A stretch of DNA of 64,000 nt from Melampsora larici-populina 98AG31 (Eukaryota; Basidiomycota; Pucciniomycetes; Pucciniales; Melampsoraceae): NCBI RefSeq assembly GCF_000204055.1, contig NW_006768825.1, positions 337,753 to 401,752 on the forward strand. Reading direction: 5' to 3'. This document shows positions 34,570 to 46,034 of this stretch, piece by piece (position 1 is the first letter of the stretch; each line of letters opens with the position of its first letter). The translations under genes and the position numbers were made by a program. Under the pieces are notes generated by a model. It was not told where the DNA came from, did no database searches, and saw only the letters and a program-made list of their open reading frames with translations.

Positions 34570-36205
34570 AGAGATTTGGTAAGGCTTATAGGGGTTGATT
34601 TGTTTATAAGTTGATCAATACTTTATTGGATTCGATGATTTCATGATCAACTTCAAGTGATTGAACATCTTCTCGTTGTCAAAAAAGAACAGTACTCTTC
34701 TGATACTCTTAAAATTTTTTATCGTTCCTTACATCTCAACATCCCTCCTCACCACAAAAACAACTCATCAACAGAAAAAAAAATCATTCCTAACCTCTGA
34801 CGTACTCAATCGTCTTATTTTGTTTGCTTAAGTTTTCAGTATATTTTACTTTGTAGGATGTTTTTTTGTGTTTTCTTTATGATTGTAATCTGGAATTTGT
34901 TCAATTCGTCTTTTACGTCCAAAAAAATCCTATTTGGACATGTATGAAATATCAGTAGTATGTTTTTTGTTTGTTTGGGAGAGTGTGTTTTTTGTAACAG
35001 ATTGTAATGTACTAAAATTTAAATATTAAAAAGATAGGAGTTACTCACATGAACCATTCTTGGTTCTTATCCTCTACAGTTGAGTTGTTGGTCCTTTAAC
35101 TTGAGGAAACGTACTGTCGTTCTCGAACAGCTTGTCCAAGTTTTCCCGCCAAATTGCTCGAGTTTTGCGGGAAAACCCGGACAAGCTTTTCGAGAACGAC
35201 AGTATTGATTTACTTTCAAATTTCATACCAAAATAAACTAAAAACCTTTTTGTTTGCTCAGTTTCTTTATTTGTCTATCCTATTAAATAGTAGGTCCAAT
35301 ATTTGGCGTGTCCAATTTGTGGCACATGCATGAATCATCTCTGTGTCATTGTTGTTCAATGTTGATCAAGGTTTTTGATCAATGTTGTTCAATGTTGTTC
35401 AAACAACTGGTCAATGTTGTGAACACAAACTTTTGATATTGGTTTAATGCATCCTCTACCAATGCACTTATTCAAGTTCCTATGATTCCGAGTTCAAAGA
35501 ATTGTGCTCCACAAAAGTGACTTTTCCTTATCATTCATTGTCTTTTGTTGCTTTTGCTTATACGTGGCTGTAGTTGCCATTGTTCCAACACAGGCCAGTG
35601 AAAAAAGCCTATTCCACCACAGTTGATGAACAAGTGTAGGTATCTTGTTTTTCAATTCCTCAATTTCTCAGTTCAACCAATGAGTCCTTCTATGAAAATC
35701 ATCTTCTGCTTATTGTTCATTGTATTTGGTTGCTGTTCAATCAATTGTATAGTGCAACACTTGCTAGTCCACATAATAATTCAGCATATGAAAGGACATC
35801 GCTTTGAGGGAATAAGATGACTAATCACATCTGACTCTGTTCTACAACTCATGACCTATCAAATTCGACATTGTGTCACAAATTTTCTTCAACATGTCTC
35901 CTATTAATTTCATCTCTCACATTGAGCTCAAAATGTACATCGCCAATGCTTCATCTATCAATATGTTCAAAGCTAGAACTCTTCATGTTTTGGGTCCCAT
36001 GGCTGTTCAAGTTGTTAGTTTTCTCTGGTGTAATAAAATAGGTAATTCAATTTATACCTTTGACTAGAAAATCACTCCTCTGTAACAATGCTTCCAAAAA
36101 TACTGACAGGTGTCTAAGTATGTGTAGGATCTGTAGAATTAGGACAAGAATTATTTAGTCACTTAACACTAAATGGATTGAAGGGTCATCTGATGATTTA
36201 TAGAG
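34570..36205. other. 3' UTR and AT-rich spacer
   Basis: Follows the PAR32-like gene. It holds a perfect-looking small hairpin (listed separately) and imperfect repeats of TCAATGTTGTTCAA near 35355-35420. Open frames at 35623-35820 and 35873-36067 have no recognisable family. Confidence 0.35.
35114..35202. repeat. Short foldback element flanked by TA
   Basis: Two arms of about 38 bp form a near-perfect hairpin: CTGTCGTTCTCGAACAGCTT opposed by AAGCTTTTCGAGAACGACAG, continuing into GTTTTCCCGCCA opposed by TTGCGGGAAAAC. The loop is about 12 bp. TA lies on both sides (35112-35113 and 35203-35204), so this may be a minimal Tc1/mariner-type MITE. Its ends start CTGTC like the large element at 27900, but the sequences then diverge. 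Confidence 0.6.
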
Positions 36206-36213
36206 ATCTTTAA

Positions 36214-36437
36214 CTAGATTCAAAGCCTTTTCTTCATGGTACCCAGGAACCAAGATGTTGGGGATTCTATGTATCCAATCATGACCATTTTTTGTTATTA
36301 GAAACATGTATTGGAACTAACTTTCCTCAGGATCACCAAATCACAATCAAAGATTCTCAGCATCAAATCTGGCAAGAACAATTGAATCCAAAACAATCAA
36401 ACATCCCTAATTATATGCAAAAAAAATCTCCAATTTG
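36214..36437 (+). other. Orphan exon-like open segment
   Basis: An open frame of about 74 codons is bounded by an acceptor-like AACTAG and a donor-like GGTAAGTC, with protein-like composition (EPRCWGFYVSNHDHFLLLET, then IKDSQHQIWQEQL). No neighbouring exon in phase could be found and the family is not recognised. It could be the remains of a gene disrupted by nearby insertions. Confidence 0.3.
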
Positions 36438-37219
36438 GTAAGTCTTCATCATGAGTCTTCTCAATTTCAGTGAAAACATGTCAAGGAAATGGTCAGAAAA
36501 TGAGTACATGTTCCAGGTAATATATAGCCAGATGATTTCTTAGAATAAGAAACTGAACTTTGGGAAATCTATAGAGAGGTTTCAGATTATACTTGGTATC
36601 AATATTGGTGCTATTGAATGTATAGATAAATACACTGTCATAGACAAGTAAGCTTATCATGTTCATTTGGATACAATTAATATAATAATAGAACCACATC
36701 ATGACTTTTCTTTGAAGACTGGAATCATCCTTATCAGTGCTGTGATCTTGCCAGGAATACAGAGAAGTCTGTGGACATTGTCTGATAAGTAAAGGATGTG
36801 TTAGAGTACAACTTATTATAGATGCCATTTCCACCTTGATTGGAAAAGACAAAATAAGGTTTCATCAGAAGCATTGACTGCCAAGACAATTTAACTGCTG
36901 GATTGAAACATGAAATCCTCTATGATTTGTTTTGGAAGGGATGTGAGTATTCTTATCTCTCAATGCTGCACTCTTGATCAGTGTACTGAAACAGTCAATG
37001 AGGATCACCTGACAAGTAAAGGCTGTGATAGAGGACATGTTATCACTACACAAAATGTCATCTTTACCGGGCGGTAAAGAAAACTACTGACATAGAAAAG
37101 TCCTGAGGCAACAGGAAGAGAGCTAAAAATCTGAAAAAATATGCACCTTGTTCCTAGATGTTGGGGCGTCATGACGAGTATTTTTTTGTATTTTACACAC
37201 ATATTGGTTAATGTACTAA

Positions 37220-37893
37220 GAGCATCCACTATGTTGAGGGTGTTTTATCGTAAATTTTGCGGTCCTGATTGCAAAATTTAATCATGCGTGTTGTAGCTAA
37301 GTTGTTAACCGCATGAAATCCACTATGGGATGATGTAACATAGGATTTAACTACGATAATCTGTTCTTAGAACACTATACACGCTATGGCAAAGTCGAGA
37401 CTCGAATTAAAGTATCTTACCACACCTCACCCAGCCTATGCTGATGACTACCTTGGTGACCAGAAAGAACCAAATTGATGCCTTCAGGTTTTGACAATCA
37501 GCAAAGAGCTTTCTCACCTCTTGTTTGATCTTGGTGACATCGATCGCGCGAGATGACTTCTTTTGAACAAAGGTGCTTTTTTTAGCAAATCCGGAGTAAA
37601 CAGCTACTATCAACAAGCTGAGGGTTCGAGGGAAGAGGGAAGGTTTTGAGTGAAGGTGGTGAGTGCAGAGCTGGATGGGAGATAGATCATTGGATGGCTG
37701 TTGACCGTTTGGATGCGCCAAAAGTTTACGATAAATCAAGTCGTAGGCTTTCGTAGATTTGAACAAGCGGACTGCAAGACTTGACGCGGTCGTACGGACC
37801 GCATGTCTAAAACAGGTCCATAGTGGACCTGTCTGGATTTTAGTGTTACGGTAACGCTAAATCGCGTCGTTAACGCACCCATAGTGGATGCTC
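37220..37893. mobile_element. PIF/Harbinger-like MITE nested in the CACTA element
   Basis: Ends are GAGCATCCACTAT and its complement ATAGTGGATGCTC, flanked by TAA on both sides (37217-37219 and 37894-37896). The uninterrupted right arm of the host element reads ATGTACTAACAATAAA at the matching site, with a single TAA, which shows the pre-insertion state directly. A TAA (TWA) duplication suits PIF/Harbinger. A minus-strand frame of about 119 codons (37407-37766), partly Lys-rich (FVQKKSSRAIDVTKIKQEV), has no recognised family. Confidence 0.82.
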
Positions 37894-38294
37894 TAACAAT
37901 AAAGGCTGAGAATCATCAAAAACCCACCTGTAACAATACCTGAAATTTGGCCCTTGACTTTGAAGACAGGATTTTGGAATCTTCAAACATCAATAACTTT
38001 TGCATTTCTGAATCAAATCACTCGATTTGAAGTGCATTAAAAAGGTGAGCCTTTCCTCTACATTTTTCATTGAGACATCACATCTGTAGCTGGTCTAAAA
38101 AAGATCCTACAGAGCTATTCATGCAGAACTGTTTGAACATATGTAGAGTGTTTAAATGACTAGATAGCACCTTACTAACATTATGAAGTGTGAAGGAGAA
38201 TAGTTTAGCTTTTGAATGAACCAAAAATTGAGTTATTTGGAGCAGAATTGCAAAAGTTATTGAAGTTTTTAGACCACAAAATATTGTCTTCATA

Positions 38295-38456
38295 AGGGGT
38301 TCGCAAAGTTGGCCCGGTTTCAAGAAAACCCAGTTGACCCGGTTGCTTTTTGGCAGTAACCTTGTGTATCGAGTTGACATTTGTTGACAGATCACAGCCA
38401 AAAAGTCAACTGGGTCAACTGGGTTTTTACAAACCGGGCCTACTTTGAGAACCCCT
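38295..38456. mobile_element. 162-bp MITE nested in the CACTA element
   Basis: The arms AGGGGTTCGCAAAGTTGGCC and its near-complement GGCCTACTTTGAGAACCCCT bracket a second inverted pair, AACCCAGTTGACCCGGTTG opposed by AACTGGGTCAACTGGGTT. ATA occurs on both sides (38292-38294 and 38457-38459). It has no coding capacity. Confidence 0.7.
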
Positions 38457-38702
38457 ATACTCATGACCCAAATTTCAGGTATTGTTACATGTGAGTTTTT
38501 GTTGATTTTCAGCGTTTATTGTTAGTACATCAACCAAGATCTGCGTGTAAAATACAAAAAAATACTCATCATGACGCCCCAACATCTAGGAACAAGGTGC
38601 ATATTTTTTCAGATTTTTAGCTCTCTTCCTGTTCCCTCAGGACTTTTCTATGTCAGTAGTTTTCTTTACCGCCCGGTAAAGATGACATTTGGTGTAGTGT
38701 AT

Positions 38703-40625
38703 GATACATGTTGCTTGTATTGGCCATTACATGGGTTTTCATAAGGTAGATCAACTTGCTTGCATGTTCACTGTCAGTGCATGTAGACCAGCAAAATATT
38801 TTGTGAACTTTGGTGTGATGCACTGTTCAGAGGGGAAACCACAATGACCACATGTTTCATTGCAGTAAGCCACAGCAAAATGAGATAATGCAGATGAAAA
38901 TTTGCATAAAATTTCAATGCCATGAAGAAATGAGGGTATCTTTTTCTCTTCATTTCAAAAAACCTACCCCAGTGGCACCGTCAAGGTATGCAGGATACTG
39001 AGGATAGTAGGAAACATGTTGTGTGTCTGTGCACCCACTTTCAATGAGGCTGCTATGTATGCTACTGATGTTATTGCTTTTATGAGGTACTTTGATTTTG
39101 AAACAAACCAAGTGTGTGGTTGGAATAACAAGCACTTCATGCACCTTCAACACTTGGCTTTACCATGACATTGAGGTGATTATGTCAGATTTTGGAATGT
39201 CATTTTTGCAATGTCATTGCAATGATCAACATTTTTTTTGTTGATTGGTACAATTGAAAACCTGAGGTACAAAATGTCAACTTTATAAAGGAGATTACAG
39301 TCACACCAAAGTGTACTGAAGCAATGCAATGGGGTTTTCATTTCCTGCACAATTGTTTTTATGTTTTGCTGTGTTTCTTGTGAATAGGTATTACCACCAT
39401 TCAAAATTGAAACTTGATATACTTGTGGTTATATGTTGAAGATTCCTGGTGATAATTATAGCATGTGAGTCTAGGCTTTTTATGCTGAGACAGTCCATGA
39501 GAATCATGGTACAACTAAATGCTCTGTTTGATGACCTTACTGCTGGTGTGATTGGCTTGACAATCAAAGAAAAAATTATACTTGTAGTAGATATGATGGA
39601 TTGCTACATTAGGAGTATCCCATCTGCTCTTCCAGGCTGATATAGTATAGTACTCAGTAAAGGTATATGTGATATGTTGATCTTCAGGGCTCATGAAATT
39701 GTGGAAGTTTGACAAAACCAGCTCTTGGTTATTAAACTTTACAAAAGATGAAAGATTTGTGTTCTTACTCCCTCTACAGCCTTCAACTCTTTAAACACCT
39801 CAGTCTCAGAGGTGATTGATATAAGTGGAAAACCATTTGGGGCTGAACACCAGGACTAAGAAGATGTGATGCACTTAAGATTTCACGAGCAAGATCATGT
39901 CATTGTGGGTTTTGCCCACCCAAAAGTTGATTCTTCTCTTCCACAGTCATGTCTGAGACTGGTCCTGATGAGCTAGGGAATCTCAGCCTGGAATAACTAT
40001 TGGGTTTATTTCATCTTGTATTTCAGATATAGATGGGTGGGTAATTGTAGATTGTAGAGGCACTGAGTGCACAGATGTCTTTTTATTTTTGGAGTAGGGA
40101 AAAGAAGCCAAGAAAGAAAAACTATTATGATACAAGACTGGTTTGGGTCATATGTCCCAATAAATGCCATGCTTGGAATCCAAAATAAGTTTCTGCACTC
40201 AAAGCCTTGCAAGGGAGAGAGGAGTTTGTTACTTCTCAGACAAGGATACTGATTGAAGTGGTTTGTAAGTTCCTAAATTGGAGGTCTTGAAAGGGGACTT
40301 CACGTTGAGTTTCCCCTAAATGAACCTTTTTAACTTTTATAAGAGACCTTTAAGATTGATCTTCCAGGGGGTTCAAGTCAGTTTAAACCCAGCTTCTTGA
40401 ACATAGCTTAAGATTTATCTGTTCGTATGTTGTATTTAGGGACCTAGGAGATCTAGATTCAAGGTAAATTTTAGAATTTAAAATCATGAAAGCAGAAGAA
40501 GTGTGCCTTTCAAAGAAATCAAAGTTTTGACAAAGCTAGGGTCTGATTGTTTTTAAAGGAGTTGTTGAGTGAGTGAGTATGTATGTGTATATATCTGTCC
40601 AAAAGATTCCGATCAGAATGTATGT
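38703..40625. other. AT-rich spacer, no gene supported
   Basis: About 1.9 kb with only short frames lacking family signatures. Nothing beyond TG-rich low complexity was seen. Confidence 0.4.
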
Positions 40626-41535
40626 ACACCACGGGGGGACTTCGTGTCAGAAACTCGCCTCCAAATGGTCGAGTCACAATTCCGCCCCGGGTCCGTCCTC
40701 GTATAGCCTGCGAACAGCCTCTTGCTGGCCTCGAGGCGGTCAGCCCAATTGCCCTGTACAACCGCCCGATGTACATCCAAGGCGGCCATCACGCCGACGC
40801 ATGTCGGCCAAGCGCCAGATGAAGGCCGACTTCATCAAGATCCGCCTCTCGACCAACGTTGCAGATTATGGTCAGGCCGCAAGTGTGGCATGACAATATT
40901 TCCGGATGGAGACCGATTCAGATGCTGAGCCTGAGCCGCATTGGACAGCCAAGATCTCTGAAAGGAGCCCCAGCCCCACGCTCTCTGCACTGTTGACGTC
41001 TCACATCAACAACACACAGATCTTTGTCACCCTTGCTAACACCACACCAGCCCTTTTTTGCCTCAAGACCAATTCGAGATCGCCAAAGGGTCACATTTGC
41101 AGGTGTTACAATATCACTGAAGCGTGAGGAAGGATCCCGCAAAAAGTTCCTTTCATCCTAATCTCCTCCCGAACATATTCCTTTCATCACCCTGACGGCA
41201 CTTGAGCTGCATCCCTCGAGATCTCTCAGTTCGACTGGCCTTTCCTTTGTGAAGCATTTTGCACTTGATTTCCCGTTCCTGTCGAGTCATCCCAGTCCCA
41301 CATTGTCGAAATACTCGCTTTCAGAAAGTTGAATCTCTTTCATATTTTTCTTATTTACAGCAACTCCTCAAGTTCCACCAACGTACGGCTCTCAGCTTTT
41401 TTTATTCTAATTCTCGTTCCAAAATGGCTCAAGGCGCCCATCATCCACCCAAATGTTGGTCTCTGTCACTAATTGTATAAATGGCGTGAATTCTGATACC
41501 ACTTCGCCGAATTGCTATTAACTGTAGACTTCGAA
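40626..41535. other. 5' terminal and subterminal region of the CMC-like element
   Basis: Contains the left TIR, GC-rich subterminal sequence up to about 40980 and then the promoter and leader of the transposase. A short upstream frame, MAQGAHHPPKC at 41424, could be an extra first exon if a gttggt donor at about 41456 is used. Confidence 0.5.
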
Positions 41536-44500
41536 ATGATATCCACGGTGGCTTCCAATCCCAAGTGGAAGTGTTTGGTCTGTGGACAACATATGGGCAA
41601 CATAGGGCCACATTCTATCTCACAGTCTCACCTCGCAGCTGTTGAACGCTACGAGGCTTGTTTAGCAGCCGAAAATGCAATTGTCCCCAGCCTGAGTGAC
41701 GAGCCGCCTCCCTCCCCCGTCACAACCCCCCATCAGCAAGATATCCTTGGTGACGATGAGCCAGCACCTGACACGACACGCCGTCCTCCGTCACCTTTCT
41801 CATTCCTCCGCGCTTTTCAACTCGCCAAAGAAAATCAACCTAGCGACTCGGAATCTTCAGAGACGGAAATCGACGTCCACAAGGTTCTGGAAGCCATTCA
41901 TGCAATGGACGACGACGCCTGGGGTCCAAACAACGAGGCTGACGATGAGGCCAACCTCGTGGCTGATCTGCGTACGGGGCAGCTTTTGGACTCTGAAGAG
42001 TGGTTCCCTTTCAAGAAGAAAGAGGTACGTGCACAGCCAGAATCGATGCAAACCTTGACATCGAACTGATTCAAACATATGTTTTCCTTTGATTGAGTCA
42101 ACAGCACGTTGCTGCGTTATTGATCATCGGTTCGACTCGAAGTATCCTTTCACGGGCGCAATACCATCGTATTCGTGCCATATTGATCATATGCGACGTC
42201 CACCTGCCAGAATGGGGGGCGCTACGTGCGTTAAGTGTTCGCCTCAAGAAGGACCTCGGGCTTGTTGTCTCTGAACATACCAGCCCGCATGGCAAGCCGC
42301 TCTTTGGCTTAAAGGTAGAGACAATCATCAAAAATGTGGGTGATCCAGCTCCTTATCAGTGTGACAGATGTCTGATCCTTCCTCTGGTTTACAGGAACTC
42401 GCCAATCCTTTAGTCAGCCCGTTCTTGGTATGTGTTCCCGAATTACCGAACAACGAACCCATCAACCGATTATCCCAATCGGAAAAATGGCGCGAAGGGT
42501 TTAGCAAAGACCTTCGTGTCCAAATGGTAGTCTCGCGTGCGAAACACTGGTTTATATATGAGCCAGTGCAACTGTTTTCGCAGCGAGTGGTTGTGCCGGC
42601 GTATTTTTTTCAGGTCAATGGAATCCCAATGGCGAAATGCTTCCCAACGTCTGTGCGACCATGTCCAGGACAGCCATCTGTTATTCAAATCCTCATTCCC
42701 TCCGAGAAATCCTTTGATTCGGAAGATTTTGAAACCATTGAGGTGCAAGACTTTTGGAAGCACTCTCCAGACATCATTTTTACCAAGGGCAAAACAGCGG
42801 AGCCATATTTTTATCGTGCGTCTTCTCACTCCAATTTGTCTCCAATCGTTGGTGATGTGTCTGACTGTGCTGCTCTCTGGCCGCAGAGGAGAGCGACCAA
42901 GGTCTGACCCAACTCCCAATCACCAATCCTTGGCGCTTGCGAGCCAACGGCCTTGTGATCAAACACATCCCGCTGACGTTGTACTCGGACAATACCTCTG
43001 GGAATGTGTCCAAGTCTTGGAACAAGCACATGAGTCTATTTTTCACACTCGCCGGACTACCCCCCCATATGACAAACCAGGAATATAATATCCATTTCCT
43101 GGCTACGTCAAACTGCGCATCTGCGCTGGAATTGCTCGATGAGATCGTGGACGATATTAAGTAAGTTTATGTGATTAACTTCTAGAATTGTGTTCCATCG
43201 AATCATGCAGGAGGAAGCTCACCATTGTATGCCTCCCAGCGAACACAGTGCCCACGGCTTTTTGGCGCACGACCACGTCACCGGCCGTGATGTTCTTGCA
43301 ATGGTGGTGGTGTTGTTTCACCTCGGCGATGGCCCCATGCACGCCGAAGTTACCAATACCACCAATCCGGCCAACACGTTGACGCCCTGCCAAATTTGCG
43401 ATTTACAAGTTACGCATATGTGCAACAAAAAGAGCGAGCAGTATGTCTCGGACTTTATCGGTGTGGACTTAGACGGCGAACAGGTCAGCCCCTCCGCTAT
43501 CTCTGCTCTGCCCCCACTGATTCCATAGCTTTAGATATTATCAGCGTCCGTCCATGACCTCTGATTGAGACTTTTTTGTCAATCAATGACCTTCGCGCCG
43601 CAACGAATCTTGATAGTTTTCTTTGCCAAAACGCGATTGGGATGACACCCGAGCAAGAGCGTCACACTTATGGGAAATGGCCCAGAAACCTCACAGCAAA
43701 ACTGCCGTCGAGGCAGAAGCACGCAAACACGGTTTCCGCGATTCTGTCCTCGATCATTTCCTCAAATTAGTTGGTGACGCCCCGGAGACTTGCGACATCC
43801 CCCGGTTATGCCACGATTTGAACCTAAAACTGGGTGCCCAAATGTTTAACCCCATGCTGCGTCTCAGAGGTCAGTGGCCATTGGCACGTGGTGTATGGCC
43901 ATTTTGGATGTTGACGCCTTTTCCTTTTGTTTGTTCTTGTGTCCATAGGATTCAATGGACACCAAGATACTCCGGTCAAAGCTTTGCACGTTGTACTGCT
44001 CGGGATTGTCAAATACTTGTTCAGAGACACCATGAAGTCATTTGGCATAATCAAGCAAGGATCCAAACGCTACCGCGAGCTTTCGGCTAGGTGGCGTGCT
44101 TTCAACACGAAAGGCCTGAAGATGGCACCCATTCAACCAAACACTCTCATTGTCCATTATCAGAGCCTAGTTGGCAAAGATTTTCACACCGTCCTTCAGG
44201 CCGCCCCGTTTGTCTTTTTGGAATATTTGACACCTGACAAAAGGGAGTTATGGAAATCATTGTGTCTTTTAGGTTCATTCGTTTTTCAGCACGAGATCAC
44301 TAGGATGGAAGACTACCTGCGAACCATGGAATCTGCGATTTTACTCTTTTTCAATCACCTTATCCATCATAATGCTCAATGGGTTAATAAGCCCAAATTC
44401 CATATGTTGTGTCACTTGAAGGACTCCATCAAGCGTTTTGGACCGGCGAACCTATTTATGACCGAGAAGTTCGAGTCTTACAACGCCGTTTTGCGTGCCG

Positions 44501-45588
44501 CATCTGTTCATTCCAACCGTATGGCACCTGGGCGTGATATCGCCAACACTTTCAATAGTTATCAGATGATGCGCGCGCTCCTTTCCGGTAACACTTTCTT
44601 TCACAAGGAATTGGGAGCGCGTGTGGCCGCTGGACCCCAAGTGCGAAGGCTTCTTGCCTTGATGCCTGAATTATGTAAGGCGATGGGAATTGACCCCAAA
44701 GCGAAACAAGCCGCCGTGTTTACCGCTGGTCGTGAGGTTTTTGTCTTCCCACTCATAAGTCCGTCTGTTTTCTCTGACCTTTTGTCCCTGACAGCTCGCG
44801 CAGTGGTGTCCAATGACGTACCCGATTACCTTGCAAGTGAAGCGCCGACTGTATCGTGGATTGAACATCAAAGTGTTACTTTAATCAACCATCAAAGCCT
44901 TGGTAAAAAAGACTTTGTGAAGGTGCGTGCGCTCAGACTGCCTGGTGGATCATGTGATCTTGCTGTCTTAGTACTTCCTTTTAATCAGCTCCACCACGGT
45001 AATGCAATATTTCAAGTGGTTGCAATCTGGAAGCCGGACAGTCAATCCGCAAACAGAACCGTCATTCTACTTCAGGAGACCCAACCCGGTGGGATTTCTC
45101 CTTTTTATGGGATGCGTGAGATCATAAGAAAGGCACGCCAAAAGTGGGTAAAAGTGACGGTAAGCAAATCCAGCCCGCTTTCTTCAAATGCCTGGTACTG
45201 ATTGTTGATTCAGGACGTTTCTTGCATATTGAACGTGCAACACAATTGCCAACGTTCCAATTGCGCAGTCACAGATGGGGCATACAAACGCCTTGAGAGA
45301 AGGGACACGACCGCGACAATCAGCACAATTGGACACGTTGAGAGTGACTGGTTCATCTTGAACAGCGGAAGCCACTACTCCGCCGAAACGCACCGAGCTG
45401 TGGCTAATTTGGGAACTTGCGCAGTCTCCGCCGCGGAATGGGCGGCAGCTTTCAAAGAAGGACTCAAGGTTTGGCGGGCCGTGCCTGTCAAACCACGTAA
45501 AAAGACGCAAGCAAAGAAAGGTAAAGGTAAAGAAACCTTAAGCATGGAAGAACAGGAGTTGGATGATACCAATTCATCAGCTGATTAA
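41536..45588 (+). CDS. CMC/EnSpm-like transposase, basidiomycete type
   Basis: Eight exons, 41536-42024, 42105-42314, 42395-42815, 42887-43160, 43186-43483, 43617-43869, 43949-45159 and 45214-45588, join in phase to 1,176 aa without a stop. The N-terminus has a Cys/His zinc-finger-like motif (KCLVCGQHMGNIGPHS..H). The middle carries the conserved catalytic neighbourhood: PLTLYSDNTSGNVSKSWNKH, then FFTLAGLPPHM, and VVLFHLGDGPMHAEVT followed by paired Cys (CQICDLQVTHMC). The C-terminal half holds the KPKFHMLCHLKDSIKRFGPA and MTEKFESYNAVLRAASVHSN block, then a final domain (ILNVQHNCQRSNC). This architecture recurs in many basidiomycete transposon proteins. I place it near the Tnp2/EnSpm group from the D-N/GN motif; the exact superfamily is less sure than the transposon nature. 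Confidence 0.75.
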
Positions 45589-46034
45589 AAGAAAGATTCT
45601 TTAACATGTCATGTATCTTGACCAATTTTTGCAATTTAAAATGAAACTTGGTAAAATCGAACGGAAGCTCACCAGTGACTCTGCAGATTTTTGAACATTG
45701 CGCCAGTTTTCGCAATTTATCAAAAATCTGCTGAGACCTTGTGCCTAAAATGGTAATGCTCCCATTTCACTTCTCCCCATTCCTCGACTTCCAGGAAAAT
45801 TTCCTAACGTGGAAATTCCGCGTGGACCAAATCGCGCCAGTCGCGCGTTCGCGTGGTTGCAAACACGCCAGGGAAGTGATTGGACCCGACGACCAATCAG
45901 CACACTCGTTTCTCTTTCATCTGTTTCGCCTCTTCGTTCAATCTGAATCAAAACTCTGCCTTAACCTCACCATCCTCATCTTAAAACCTCTTCATAATAC
46001 TCGTTCATTTCGTCAAAGCCCTCTCAGTCAAATC

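Larger units (their letters stand above)
37044..38699. mobile_element. Non-autonomous foldback element with CACTA ends
   Basis: Starts CACTACACAAAATGTC and ends in the near-complement GACATTTGGTGTAGTG, flanked on both sides by TAT (37041-37043 and 38700-38702). The terminal repeats run for about 230 bp once an internal insertion is removed, and weaker inverted similarity continues toward the centre, so nearly the whole element can fold back. No transposase frame is present. The CACTA termini and 3-bp duplication are the hallmarks of CMC/EnSpm elements, although their TIRs are usually far shorter. It contains two further insertions, listed separately. Confidence 0.8.

Noticed and set aside
37407..37766. 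119-codon minus-strand frame as a Harbinger-encoded protein
   Set aside because: It fills much of the 674-bp element, but no DDE or Myb-like motif was recognised, so it is not annotated as a gene.
41536..45588. KDZ or Plavaka transposase
   Set aside because: The characteristic motifs of those families as I know them are not visible. The SDNTSGN and KFHMLCHL blocks fit a different basidiomycete family nearer EnSpm.
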